This document shows, piece by piece, positions 15,779 through 23,659 of a DNA stretch of 64,000 nucleotides. The position numbers and the translations under genes were made by a program. The notes beneath the pieces were generated by a model. That model was not told the origin of the DNA. It searched no databases and worked only from the letters and a program-made list of their open reading frames with translations. Source of the DNA: JAPHTQ01 sp050295975 (GTDB lineage: Bacteria; Pseudomonadota; Gammaproteobacteria; Thiohalomonadales; Thiohalomonadaceae); NCBI GenBank assembly GCA_050295975.1, contig JBNKQR010000003.1, forward strand, positions 1 through 64,000. The letters are read 5' to 3'. How positions within the stretch are numbered: the stretch's first letter is position 1; each line of letters opens with the position of its first letter.

Positions 15779-18042
15779 ATACTAATATAGCGGCGGACAT
15801 CGGAGCTGAACAACAGCAGCAGGGTAAATCGGAATCTTATGCAAACGCCATAGAGCATTTGCATGATGAGTTGAAGAAGCTTGATCTGCTTATTCAGAAA
15901 AGGGTCACTTCATTTCGTAACGAACTAACAGCAGTGCAACAGACAACACTGCTTGGCTCGCAACATCCCTATATCAGCCATGAAGAGGTTGACTGGTTGC
16001 TATGCGACAGTGTCATCCAGCCGACAGACACAGCAGCGATTGACTCTTTGCTGTCAGAAATCAATCGCAACATCAAGGGACGTATAGCGGCATCGATAGA
16101 TAATGGCGTATTTCTGCCACTAGTTCATGTTGCTCAGGTATTCCAGCTTTCCGAGTTTGAGTACCATGCGCTACTCATATGTTTAGCACCTGAATTGCGA
16201 ACTAAATATGATCGCCTGTATGCATACCTACAAGATGACATCACTCGTAAACGCCCCAGTCGAAACCTGATACTCGAGATACTTTGTCGGAACGAGAGCG
16301 AACGTTGGGAGTTTCGCAATCTGCTACTCACCGACAGGACCTTGATCGACGCATGCCTTTTAACTGAACTTGATGACCTGCAGAGTCCTTCTGGAAGTTC
16401 TGATCTGGCAAAGTTCCTTAGCCTGGATCCTCATATACTCGATTTCATATTGGGAAATATGTCAGTAGATCACAGGCTTGATGGTATCTCAATGATTGTG
16501 CGTTCAGCAATTTCGTTGCCTGACGTAATCATGGATGAGACCATCAAGCGCTCATTTATCGCACAAGTCAGCACTGCACTACAGAGTCAAAATAGCGCAC
16601 CTGTTATGATTCACTTAAATGGCCCTGATGGAGCGGGTAAACGCACCCTGGCAGCTGCTGCCTGTAGCAGCTTTAACAAGCCACTGCTGGAATTAAACTT
16701 ACGAAATTTATTACAAACACAACACCAGATGCACAAGCTGTTAAAATTGGCGTTTCGTGATAGCTTGCTACTACAGGCACCACTGTTTATCTGCCATATC
16801 GACCTGCTGGAAAAGCCTGATGAGTCGACAGGCACAGTCTCAAGCCGCCTGCTTCAATTGTTGCAGCATTATAACTGGTTATCATTCGCCAGCAGCCTTA
16901 ACCCCATACAGGACAACCGGCTATTCCATCGAACTTCATTTAGCGAATACACCATACCAATGCCTGATAGTGCGCTACGCGGAAAAGCGTGGCAACGATT
17001 TCTTGAAAGCGTCAAGCTGAATACGGCTACGGATGCGATAAACCAGCTTGCGGCACAGTTTAATCTTACGCCGGGCCGCATATTTGATGCGTTGCAATCA
17101 CTCGCTCATCAGGCACATCGTCGCGGTTCAGGAATTGATAGCAACCTCTCACTAGAGCAGTTAACAGCTGTATGTCGTAAACAATCCAACCAGAACCTTG
17201 TCTCGTTGGCGATGAAAGTACCACCACGTTATGGTTGGAGTGATATTGTCCTGCCTGAAAGAATCAGTACACATCTGCACGCTATTTGTACCCAGGTGAA
17301 ACACCAGCATAGAGTCCTGACCGAATGGGGGTTTGGGCATAAATATCCCTACGGCCTTGGCCTCAGTGCGCTATTTTCAGGCTCCCCTGGGACAGGTAAG
17401 ACCATGGCCGCCCAGGTTATTGCAGGTGAGTTGAATCTAGATCTGTACAAGATTGATCTTTCCAATGTCGTGAGTAAATATATTGGTGAAACGGAAAGAA
17501 ATCTCAAAAAAATATTCCATGAAGCAGAAACTAGCAATGCGATCTTATTGTTTGATGAATGCGATGCGTTATTCGGTAAGCGTACAGAGGTTTCTGATGC
17601 TCACGATCGCTATGCCAATATTGAAGTAAGTTATCTGCTTCAGAAGCTGGAAGAATACAACGGTATTGTTATTCTCACTACAAATCTGCGCACCAACATA
17701 GATGATGCGTTTTTACGTCGTATTCGTTTTATTGTTGAATTCCCATTCCCTGATGAGAAAAGCCGAAATAAAATCTGGCAGTGTCATTTGCCTGAGGCAG
17801 CCCCGCTAAGCCAGGATCTCGATTTTGAGTTGCTGGCAAGAGAATATGTAATCTCAGGTGGTAGTATCAAGAATATTGTTCTCAATGCTGCATTTCTGGC
17901 GGCCGAACAGCAAACCATCATAGGAATGCCACAACTTGTAGATAGTGCGCGCAGAGAATACGAAAAAATCGGAAAACTCTGGGACAGTCGATTTGATGTC
18001 AAGCCGGCACTGAAATCAGCAACATCAAAAGGACACAAATAG
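15775..18042 (+). CDS. AAA+ ATPase of the eCIS (Afp15/Pvc15-like)
   Basis: A 755-residue ATPase with two AAA+ modules. The N-terminal module keeps a P-loop-like GPDGAGKRT at ~283 but no obvious Walker B, so it may be degenerate. The C-terminal module is complete: Walker A GSPGTGKT (536-543), Walker B LLFDECDALFG (Asp594-Glu595) and arginine-finger region DDAFLRRIRF. Afp15/Pvc15 proteins are needed for particle formation or cargo loading and are cytoplasmic; exact mechanism is not settled. An N-terminal ~200-residue helical region precedes the first module. The gene overlaps its upstream neighbour by 4 nt and its TAG stop overlaps the GTG start of the next gene. Confidence 0.92.
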   Translation: MNTNIAADIGAEQQQQGKSESYANAIEHLHDELKKLDLLIQKRVTSFRNELTAVQQTTLLGSQHPYISHEEVDWLLCDSVIQPTDTAAIDSLLSEINRNIKGRIAASIDNGVFLPLVHVAQVFQLSEFEYHALLICLAPELRTKYDRLYAYLQDDITRKRPSRNLILEILCRNESERWEFRNLLLTDRTLIDACLLTELDDLQSPSGSSDLAKFLSLDPHILDFILGNMSVDHRLDGISMIVRSAISLPDVIMDETIKRSFIAQVSTALQSQNSAPVMIHLNGPDGAGKRTLAAAACSSFNKPLLELNLRNLLQTQHQMHKLLKLAFRDSLLLQAPLFICHIDLLEKPDESTGTVSSRLLQLLQHYNWLSFASSLNPIQDNRLFHRTSFSEYTIPMPDSALRGKAWQRFLESVKLNTATDAINQLAAQFNLTPGRIFDALQSLAHQAHRRGSGIDSNLSLEQLTAVCRKQSNQNLVSLAMKVPPRYGWSDIVLPERISTHLHAICTQVKHQHRVLTEWGFGHKYPYGLGLSALFSGSPGTGKTMAAQVIAGELNLDLYKIDLSNVVSKYIGETERNLKKIFHEAETSNAILLFDECDALFGKRTEVSDAHDRYANIEVSYLLQKLEEYNGIVILTTNLRTNIDDAFLRRIRFIVEFPFPDEKSRNKIWQCHLPEAAPLSQDLDFELLAREYVISGGSIKNIVLNAAFLAAEQQTIIGMPQLVDSARREYEKIGKLWDSRFDVKPALKSATSKGHK

Positions 18043-18794
18043 TGGGCGACGGATTCCGCAATAAACCAAAAAAACTGCGTGGAGCATTTGTCGAATACGG
18101 ACTTAGCCTGCCTCCGCTTATTGTTCCTTTTCAATTTAATCCGGAAAAGCTTACCAGGAGCCGTAGCCTGAACTTCCTGGGTGAGGACGTCGAAATAGAG
18201 CAAACCCCAACGCCCGGAGAAACCGAGGAGTCACGACGCATACGCACAATGCGCAGGCAGCAGTCGCTACGTGAAACCCACCAGAATTATGATGACTTGC
18301 TTGATGTGCGTAATTCACAACAGGTGGCCATACAGGAAGAATCGATTAATTTTGAATTACGCCTTGATGCAGCGGACGAACTCAATGACGGGGATGTTAT
18401 TGCTGGTTATGCCGGTGTCGGCCCAAGGCTGGCTACTCTGGAGCTAATGGTAACACCTAAAGAAGACAGTGTTCTCGGCGCCGCTCTCGAATCTGCCATA
18501 TCTGGATTACTCTCAGGAACCGGTTTTAGTTTTTCGCAGCGGGAAAAGCCGCCAATGATCCTGTTTATATGGGGGCCTACTCGTGTACTGCCAGTAAATA
18601 TCAACAGCATAAGTGTTACGGAAACTGAATTCAACACACTACTCAGCCCTGTAAGGGCGACAGTTTCGGTAAATATGACGGTCATCGAAGGACCGAATCC
18701 TCTTTACAAATACAGCACGGCTGCCAAAGAGGTTCTATCACTGCTCAACCTGGCCAATATCACTGATATCGCCGATGTAGTAGTACCTGGATAA
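18042..18794 (+). CDS. CIS tube-cap/hub-adaptor protein (Pvc7 N-domain-like)
   Basis: A 250-residue protein resembling the N-terminal domain of Afp7/Pvc7-type proteins, which sit between spike hub and inner tube. The telling segment is an early strand leading to LIVPFQFNPEKLTRSRS, the F-NP-E-L pattern of that domain; the rest is predicted beta with FELRLDAADELNDGD and the late FIWGPTRVLPVNINSISVTETEFN block seen in the family. Afp7 itself continues into a LysM domain; here the LysM-like part is the separate next gene. The start is a GTG at 18042 overlapping the TAG of the AAA+ gene. Assignment rests on motif and position. Confidence 0.75.
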   Translation: MGDGFRNKPKKLRGAFVEYGLSLPPLIVPFQFNPEKLTRSRSLNFLGEDVEIEQTPTPGETEESRRIRTMRRQQSLRETHQNYDDLLDVRNSQQVAIQEESINFELRLDAADELNDGDVIAGYAGVGPRLATLELMVTPKEDSVLGAALESAISGLLSGTGFSFSQREKPPMILFIWGPTRVLPVNINSISVTETEFNTLLSPVRATVSVNMTVIEGPNPLYKYSTAAKEVLSLLNLANITDIADVVVPG

Positions 18795-18809
18795 ATATAG
18801 GGCCTGATT

Positions 18810-19400
18810 ATGTTTTCAAAAATATCACGCTATAGAAAACTTGATGACATTGTTGCCAAGGACCATAACGGCCGTGAGCTGGAGTTTAAGTCCATACGCA
18901 TTATTGATAATGTGGAAGGTATGATTGAACATACCATCGAGGATTCTGATCGCCTGGACCACCTTGGATACAAATATTACAAGCAGAGTCGGCATTGGTG
19001 GCGGATATGTGATGCAAACCCGGATTATCAATCTCCTTTTGAATTGCTAGGGAAAACACCTCTTCAAATCTGTCGTATTGCATTGCATGGGTCGGAAGAG
19101 GTTCACCCATACCCATGGAATGATTTGAAATCCACCATCATGGCGATTGCTGGTGTGGAAGATGTTTTGCCTGAAGAGAATATTTCGCAAATCGAAGCAA
19201 TCAGAAGTGTTGGTAGTCAAAACGTACTCGTGAAGGCAGAAAAGTATCAGCGTACGGTGGTTATATATTATAACTCACACATCACCAGCCATACGGAAAT
19301 CGCAGAGCATTTATCCGCCAGTGGCTATGTAATTGATGAACCGGCTATTACAGGCCGAACCGGTAAAACATTAGTTATACCGAGAGTGACGAGTCTCTAG
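18810..19400 (+). CDS. LysM/gp53-like baseplate protein
   Basis: A 196-residue protein whose middle, LDHLGYKYYKQSRHWWRICD followed by ANPDYQSPFELLGKTPLQI, resembles the LysM-like fold of baseplate wedge gp53 and the LysM part of Afp7. N-terminal to this is a short beta domain (ISRYRKLDDIVAKDHNGREL). The last ~60 residues form a further beta/alpha unit. In most described systems the LysM segment is fused to the preceding CIS-tube domain; the split here is a variant. The product would glue the central hub to the wedge ring. It begins 16 nt after the previous gene. Confidence 0.65.
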   Translation: MFSKISRYRKLDDIVAKDHNGRELEFKSIRIIDNVEGMIEHTIEDSDRLDHLGYKYYKQSRHWWRICDANPDYQSPFELLGKTPLQICRIALHGSEEVHPYPWNDLKSTIMAIAGVEDVLPEENISQIEAIRSVGSQNVLVKAEKYQRTVVIYYNSHITSHTEIAEHLSASGYVIDEPAITGRTGKTLVIPRVTSL

Positions 19401-19410
19401 GTGCGCATTA

Positions 19411-20541
19411 ATGCCGTCGGATAGAAACGTCATTATTGAATTAAACGGTAATGAGGATGATGGTCTGTACGCGGACTTCTTAAGTCTTGACGTGGATCTT
19501 GGTGGGCAGATGGCAGCAATGGCATATTTAACACTGGCAATACGCAAGGATGATCAAGAAAATGGCTTATGGCGACACGTGGATGATGAGAGATTTGGAC
19601 CATTACAAAGCATAGCGATCAAAGTAACACTTAATGGTTCTACTGAGGACCTGTTTAGTGGCTATATCACTAATACCAGACCACATTTTGAGCGACTAGA
19701 GCAAAACTGTTTTTTTGAAATATGGGCAATGGATGCCACCGCACTAATGGGAAGAAATGAGATCGCAAAAGCGTGGGAAGGAAAAAAAGATAGTGACATT
19801 GCCCGCGACATATTTCAAAAATATGTCACAACCAGCGTCATAGAGGACACACAAATCCTGCACGACAAGGACATATCAACGATTATGCAACGTGAAACGG
19901 ATATTCAATTCCTCAAACGCCTGGCTATTCGCAATGGATATGAATGCTATGTCGATGGTGATACAGGCTATTTTCATCCTCCACAGACATCATTGGATGA
20001 CTCACAACCAGTACTAGCCGCCCACTATGGCGATAAAACCACTTTGATGAGCTTTTCTGTTGATGTTCAGGCACTTAACCCTGTTGCCGTCTCCGGTGTA
20101 CAGATTGACAGTATCAATAAGGAAATTGTGAATGCTTCGGTTACAACTACAACTTTGGATGTGCTGGGTTCCGAGGATCATGCAAGCCTACGCCCCACAG
20201 GCATTGATACGGGAACAGCACAAATTGCCACAAGTGTCGCTACGGGACAGCCCGAACTAGAAGCCCTTTGTCAAAGCCTGTACCACCAGGCCGACTGGTT
20301 TATTGCCGCAGAAGGTGTTGTCGCAGCCAGTCGCTATGGCCATGTTCTCAAACCGTACATTCCGGTGACAATTAAAGGCGTTGGTGAGCGCTATAGTGGC
20401 GCTTATTACGTCACCCAGGTCACACACAGTTTCTCTGCGGAAGGCTACACACAACGGTTTAAAGCGAAACGTAATGCATTGGTGCCTACAGGTGATGAGG
20501 ATTTTGAATCATCTGCAGCAGATGCCCTTGGCCTTTTGTAG
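19411..20541 (+). CDS. Baseplate hub protein, phage late control gpD family
   Basis: A 376-residue hub protein homologous to the gp27/gpD part of VgrG and of Afp8. The N-terminal beta-barrel (VDLGGQMAAMAYLTLAIRKD), TAMDATALMGRNEIAKAW-like segment (here WAMDATALMGRNEIAKAW) and DIFQKYVTTSVIED..MQRETDIQFLKRLAIRNGY are the family pattern: the last includes the conserved 'xxDxxFLxRLAxxxGY' motif. Trimers of this protein nucleate the tube and hold the spike. In Afp/PVC the hub and OB-fold spike are one polypeptide; here the spike is the next gene, as in many phages. The gene sits 10 nt after its neighbour. Confidence 0.9.
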   Translation: MPSDRNVIIELNGNEDDGLYADFLSLDVDLGGQMAAMAYLTLAIRKDDQENGLWRHVDDERFGPLQSIAIKVTLNGSTEDLFSGYITNTRPHFERLEQNCFFEIWAMDATALMGRNEIAKAWEGKKDSDIARDIFQKYVTTSVIEDTQILHDKDISTIMQRETDIQFLKRLAIRNGYECYVDGDTGYFHPPQTSLDDSQPVLAAHYGDKTTLMSFSVDVQALNPVAVSGVQIDSINKEIVNASVTTTTLDVLGSEDHASLRPTGIDTGTAQIATSVATGQPELEALCQSLYHQADWFIAAEGVVAASRYGHVLKPYIPVTIKGVGERYSGAYYVTQVTHSFSAEGYTQRFKAKRNALVPTGDEDFESSAADALGLL

Positions 20542-20553
20542 TAGGAATAGACA

Positions 20554-21213
20554 ATGTCAATGGAGATAGAGCCACTTGTACAAAGCCTCGCCGAGAAAGT
20601 AGAGCGCCACTGGTATGGGAAATACCGCGGTTATGTCGAGGACAACAGGGATCCTAAAAATATTGGTCGCCTGCGTTTGCGTATCCCTGCCGTATTTGGT
20701 GACGAAAAAACTGGGTGGGCTATGCCATGTGTACCCTATGGCGGTGCCATGGGAGAAGGTATGGTGTTTATCCCGGAGAAAGACGCAGGTGTTTGGGTGG
20801 AATTCGAAGAGGGAAATCTGGAGCGACCTATTTGGGTTGGCATGTTCTGGGGTGTTACTGATGATGGCGGCGAAATGCCTCTACATAACAACCCTGATGG
20901 CACTGAAGAAACCGAATACCAGGTCCCGCCAAGCAGAAAGATTATACGGACAAAAAAAGGTCACACCATACAGCTTGAGGATAAGGATGGGGAAGAACTG
21001 ATTACGATTGTCCACTGGAAGGATAACGAAAATAACAAAAAAAACGTAATCACCATGGATGCAAGCGGAATAAAGATTACTGACTACACAGAAAATGTTA
21101 TCGAGATGAAAGAAGATGCCTTCACTATAACATCGAAGGTTGCATTTACAATTGATGCTTCGGGGCAGGCAATGGAATTTATTGCCGATGCAGTGGATTT
21201 CACCAAAGGATAA
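20554..21213 (+). CDS. Central spike protein, baseplate assembly gpV/gp5 OB-fold family
   Basis: A 219-residue spike protein. The N-terminal ~120 residues form the gp5-type OB fold: YRGYVEDNRDPKNIGRLRLR, GWAMPCVPYGG, PEKDAGVWVEFEEGNLERPI and WVGMFWG are all characteristic. The C-terminal part (RTKKGHTIQLEDKDGEE, then repeated short strands) is the beginning of the triple-stranded beta-helix needle typical of gp5/VgrG spikes. It lies directly after the hub gene and before the PAAR tip, reproducing the physical order of the spike. The ribosome-binding site is AGGAAT. Together with the previous gene it replaces Afp8. Confidence 0.92.
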   Translation: MSMEIEPLVQSLAEKVERHWYGKYRGYVEDNRDPKNIGRLRLRIPAVFGDEKTGWAMPCVPYGGAMGEGMVFIPEKDAGVWVEFEEGNLERPIWVGMFWGVTDDGGEMPLHNNPDGTEETEYQVPPSRKIIRTKKGHTIQLEDKDGEELITIVHWKDNENNKKNVITMDASGIKITDYTENVIEMKEDAFTITSKVAFTIDASGQAMEFIADAVDFTKG

Positions 21214-21215
21214 TT

Positions 21216-21698
21216 ATGGGCATATTGATTATTGTTGATGCTGATCCGGTAGAAGGTACTGACAAGCACAATGTTTCCGGTAATGCGGCAACAAACCCGC
21301 CCAGCCCAAGTGCATGGGTCGCTGATTATGACTATGAAGGAAAAATAACCGATCAATTAAGTGATTTTGTAAATATTGGTGGTGCTGCCATTGCTACGGT
21401 AGGCAGCAAAAGCACGTTGAACCCGGGCGGGAACGCTCCGCCGGCAGGAAAACACTCCGGTCCACAGGGGAGTAATTTTGTGCCTTCAGCACCGCCACCG
21501 GTCGCCATATCACTGGTCATTAGTGACCCTGTTGGTGATGGATTCCCCAGTACAGGTGCAGGAAGTGGTTTTGTCAGTATCGGTGGTGAAGCAGTTTTGC
21601 TGGATGGTGATTCAATAGATACCTGCGATGGATTGTCAACACCGGAAAATTCTACAGTGACCGCAGATGGGCAGGATTTTGTCAGCTGTTCTGAATAA
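21216..21698 (+). CDS. PAAR-like spike tip protein
   Basis: A 160-residue Gly/Pro/Ser-rich protein with the repeated beta-turn pattern of PAAR-like tip proteins (Afp10/DUF4150-type): GNAATNPPSPSAWV, FVNIGGAAIATVGSKSTLNP, VSIGGEAVLLDGDSIDTCDG. Such proteins form the sharp cone on top of the gp5/VgrG needle and can bind a metal ion near the tip. The position immediately after the spike gene (2 nt gap) supports this. The one His (HSGPQGSNFV) and the Cys residues near the end could be the metal ligands, but this cannot be decided from sequence alone. Confidence 0.75.
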   Translation: MGILIIVDADPVEGTDKHNVSGNAATNPPSPSAWVADYDYEGKITDQLSDFVNIGGAAIATVGSKSTLNPGGNAPPAGKHSGPQGSNFVPSAPPPVAISLVISDPVGDGFPSTGAGSGFVSIGGEAVLLDGDSIDTCDGLSTPENSTVTADGQDFVSCSE

Positions 21699-21719
21699 CA
21701 CGGATCAGGAGGACTACTA

Positions 21720-22088
21720 TTGGTACTCAATGCACAAGGATTTGCTTTTCCCTGGAGCGTAACTGACGCCGGACGTATCGCAGTCAGTGGCGGCGACGAG
21801 GCCTTGCGGGGAAAGATTGTCCAGGTACTGTTTACGGCACCTGGCGAGAGGGTGCATAAACCGGAATTCGGATGCGGGCTGTTTAATCTGGTTTTTGAAC
21901 CGAATGACTCGATTCTGGCTGCCGCAATGGAATTCACCATTGGTCAGGCACTGGTACGCTGGCTCAAAGATGAAATTAAAGTGGATGGTGTAAGTGTCAG
22001 TCACAAGGATGAGATGATTTTTGTGGAAATCGTTTACACCAAACTCAAAGACCGTACGGCGCAAGCCATGCGGATCCGCTTCAAATAA
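21720..22088 (+). CDS. Baseplate wedge protein gp25/GPW (Afp9-like)
   Basis: A 122-residue gp25-family wedge subunit, one of the most conserved contractile-tail baseplate proteins; it connects the baseplate to the first sheath ring. The family blocks are FPWSVTDAGRIAVSGGDEAL, RGKIVQVLFTAPGERVHKPE (with the conserved E-R of the 'EPR' region as GERVH) and FGCGLFNLVFEPND. The start is a TTG at 21720, supported by a strong CAGGAGGA 8-10 nt upstream; there is no in-frame ATG that would retain the conserved N-terminus. It is followed at 17 nt by the gpJ gene, the usual wedge neighbour. Confidence 0.93.
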   Translation: MVLNAQGFAFPWSVTDAGRIAVSGGDEALRGKIVQVLFTAPGERVHKPEFGCGLFNLVFEPNDSILAAAMEFTIGQALVRWLKDEIKVDGVSVSHKDEMIFVEIVYTKLKDRTAQAMRIRFK

Positions 22089-22105
22089 CACCGAGACTAG
22101 ATATC

Positions 22106-23659
22106 ATGGCAAACAATGGCGACAACAGTTATTCCCAGGTGCTGGACTACATGGCGCGTGATTACGACAGCATCCTACGTGCCATGCGTGCAGAGATACC
22201 GCGCAAGTTACCTGAATGGACCGACTATGAATCGGAAAGTGATTTCGGTAATGGCCTGTTACAGTTGTTTGCACACATGGCTGACATCCTGAGCTATTAC
22301 CAGGATCGTATTGCCAATGAGAGTTTTCTCTCCACAGCACGAGAACGCCGTAGCATTATCAATCATCTGCAACTTATCGGTTACCAGTTAGCAACCGCAG
22401 CACCATCTGCTGCAGAATTAACCTTAAGCATTCCTGCTACATGCATGGATACCGTCACTCTGTATAAAGGTGATGCCTTTGCCACGGAAAGCACAAAAAC
22501 ACGCCCAAGCATACGTTTCGAATACATTGGAGAAGATTCCACCATCGATTGTTCCACACTTTCTGTGGACAGTGACACCGGCAGAAAACTGTACCGATTT
22601 CCAGCTGAAGAGGGGAGATTTGTTAAAGATGAAATACTTGGAACCTCAGACGGCAGCCCCAATCAACGATTCCCCCTGGGTTATCAGGGTCTGATCCTGC
22701 GCTCCATCGGTGGTAGCGCATTGGTCAATCCGGACATAAGTATTGAAATTGAATTGGGTGGCGCCGTTGATACTGATTGGAGTTTACAGGAAACGCTTGC
22801 ATTCAGCCGTGCCGAGCAAAAGGACTACATCATAGAAATCGATAAAAATGACCAGGCACATATTATATTGGGTGATGGAGAATTTGGCGCCATACCGTCT
22901 TCCGGTGCCGAGATTCGTGCCACCTATCGAATAGGTGGTGGAGCGCAGGGGAACGTACCGGCAGAGAGTATCAATACGATTATAGATGCGCCGGAACTCA
23001 CATTAATCAATGCATCGGTAAGCAATGAAGAGGCTGCTACGGGTGGCAGTGATCGAGAGAGTATAGAGCATGCCGTTTCCCATGCGCCGGGAGTTTTTCG
23101 TTCACTCAAGCGTTCGGTGACAAAAGATGATTATGAGGCACTTGCACTCAATTTCCAGGGCGTAGGCAAGGTAAGAGCAAAACCCACCAACTGGAACACA
23201 ATAACACTTTATGTGGCTCCACAGGGTGGTGGTTACATGAGTGACATACTGAAAGCCAACCTGCGTACTTATTTCGAAGACAAGCGACCTTTATCGACCA
23301 TCGTCGAGTTTGATGATGTCACCTATGTCAATATTTATGTTACAGCTACGGTAGGATTGAAAGGTTACTATTCTCAGGCTGAAAAAAAGGAAGAGATCGA
23401 GCAGGTTGCAGGTGAGCTGCTGGCATTCGACCGTCTGGATTTTGGTAAACCTGTTTATCTCAGTAAATTCTACGAAGCAATAGAGTTGGTAGAAGGTGTT
23501 GAATTTGTCACCATTACCGAATTTCGTAGCGATACCCACGATGGATTGACAGAAACTCCACTAGGAAAACTTGAGTTGCAAAGCCATGAATTGGCGCAAC
23601 CTGCCAAGGGCTCAACGTATGTGAATGGCATACAGGTTTTGGTAACAGGAGGTTACTAA
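22106..23659 (+). CDS. Baseplate J-like wedge protein (Afp11/gp6 family)
   Basis: A 517-residue baseplate J/gp6-family protein, building the wedge ring that opens when the particle fires. The N-terminal DYMARDYDSILRAMRAEIP and FGNGLLQLFAHMADILSYYQ are the family's start; IILGDGEFGAIPSSGAEIRA, YRIGGGAQGNVPAESI and the SRTKDDYEAL-type block (here RSVTKDDYEALALNF) are the core gpJ motifs. Afp11 is around twice this length, so this is the shorter phage-like form. TAA is followed immediately by the GTG start of the next gene. Assignment is secure. Confidence 0.94.
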   Translation: MANNGDNSYSQVLDYMARDYDSILRAMRAEIPRKLPEWTDYESESDFGNGLLQLFAHMADILSYYQDRIANESFLSTARERRSIINHLQLIGYQLATAAPSAAELTLSIPATCMDTVTLYKGDAFATESTKTRPSIRFEYIGEDSTIDCSTLSVDSDTGRKLYRFPAEEGRFVKDEILGTSDGSPNQRFPLGYQGLILRSIGGSALVNPDISIEIELGGAVDTDWSLQETLAFSRAEQKDYIIEIDKNDQAHIILGDGEFGAIPSSGAEIRATYRIGGGAQGNVPAESINTIIDAPELTLINASVSNEEAATGGSDRESIEHAVSHAPGVFRSLKRSVTKDDYEALALNFQGVGKVRAKPTNWNTITLYVAPQGGGYMSDILKANLRTYFEDKRPLSTIVEFDDVTYVNIYVTATVGLKGYYSQAEKKEEIEQVAGELLAFDRLDFGKPVYLSKFYEAIELVEGVEFVTITEFRSDTHDGLTETPLGKLELQSHELAQPAKGSTYVNGIQVLVTGGY

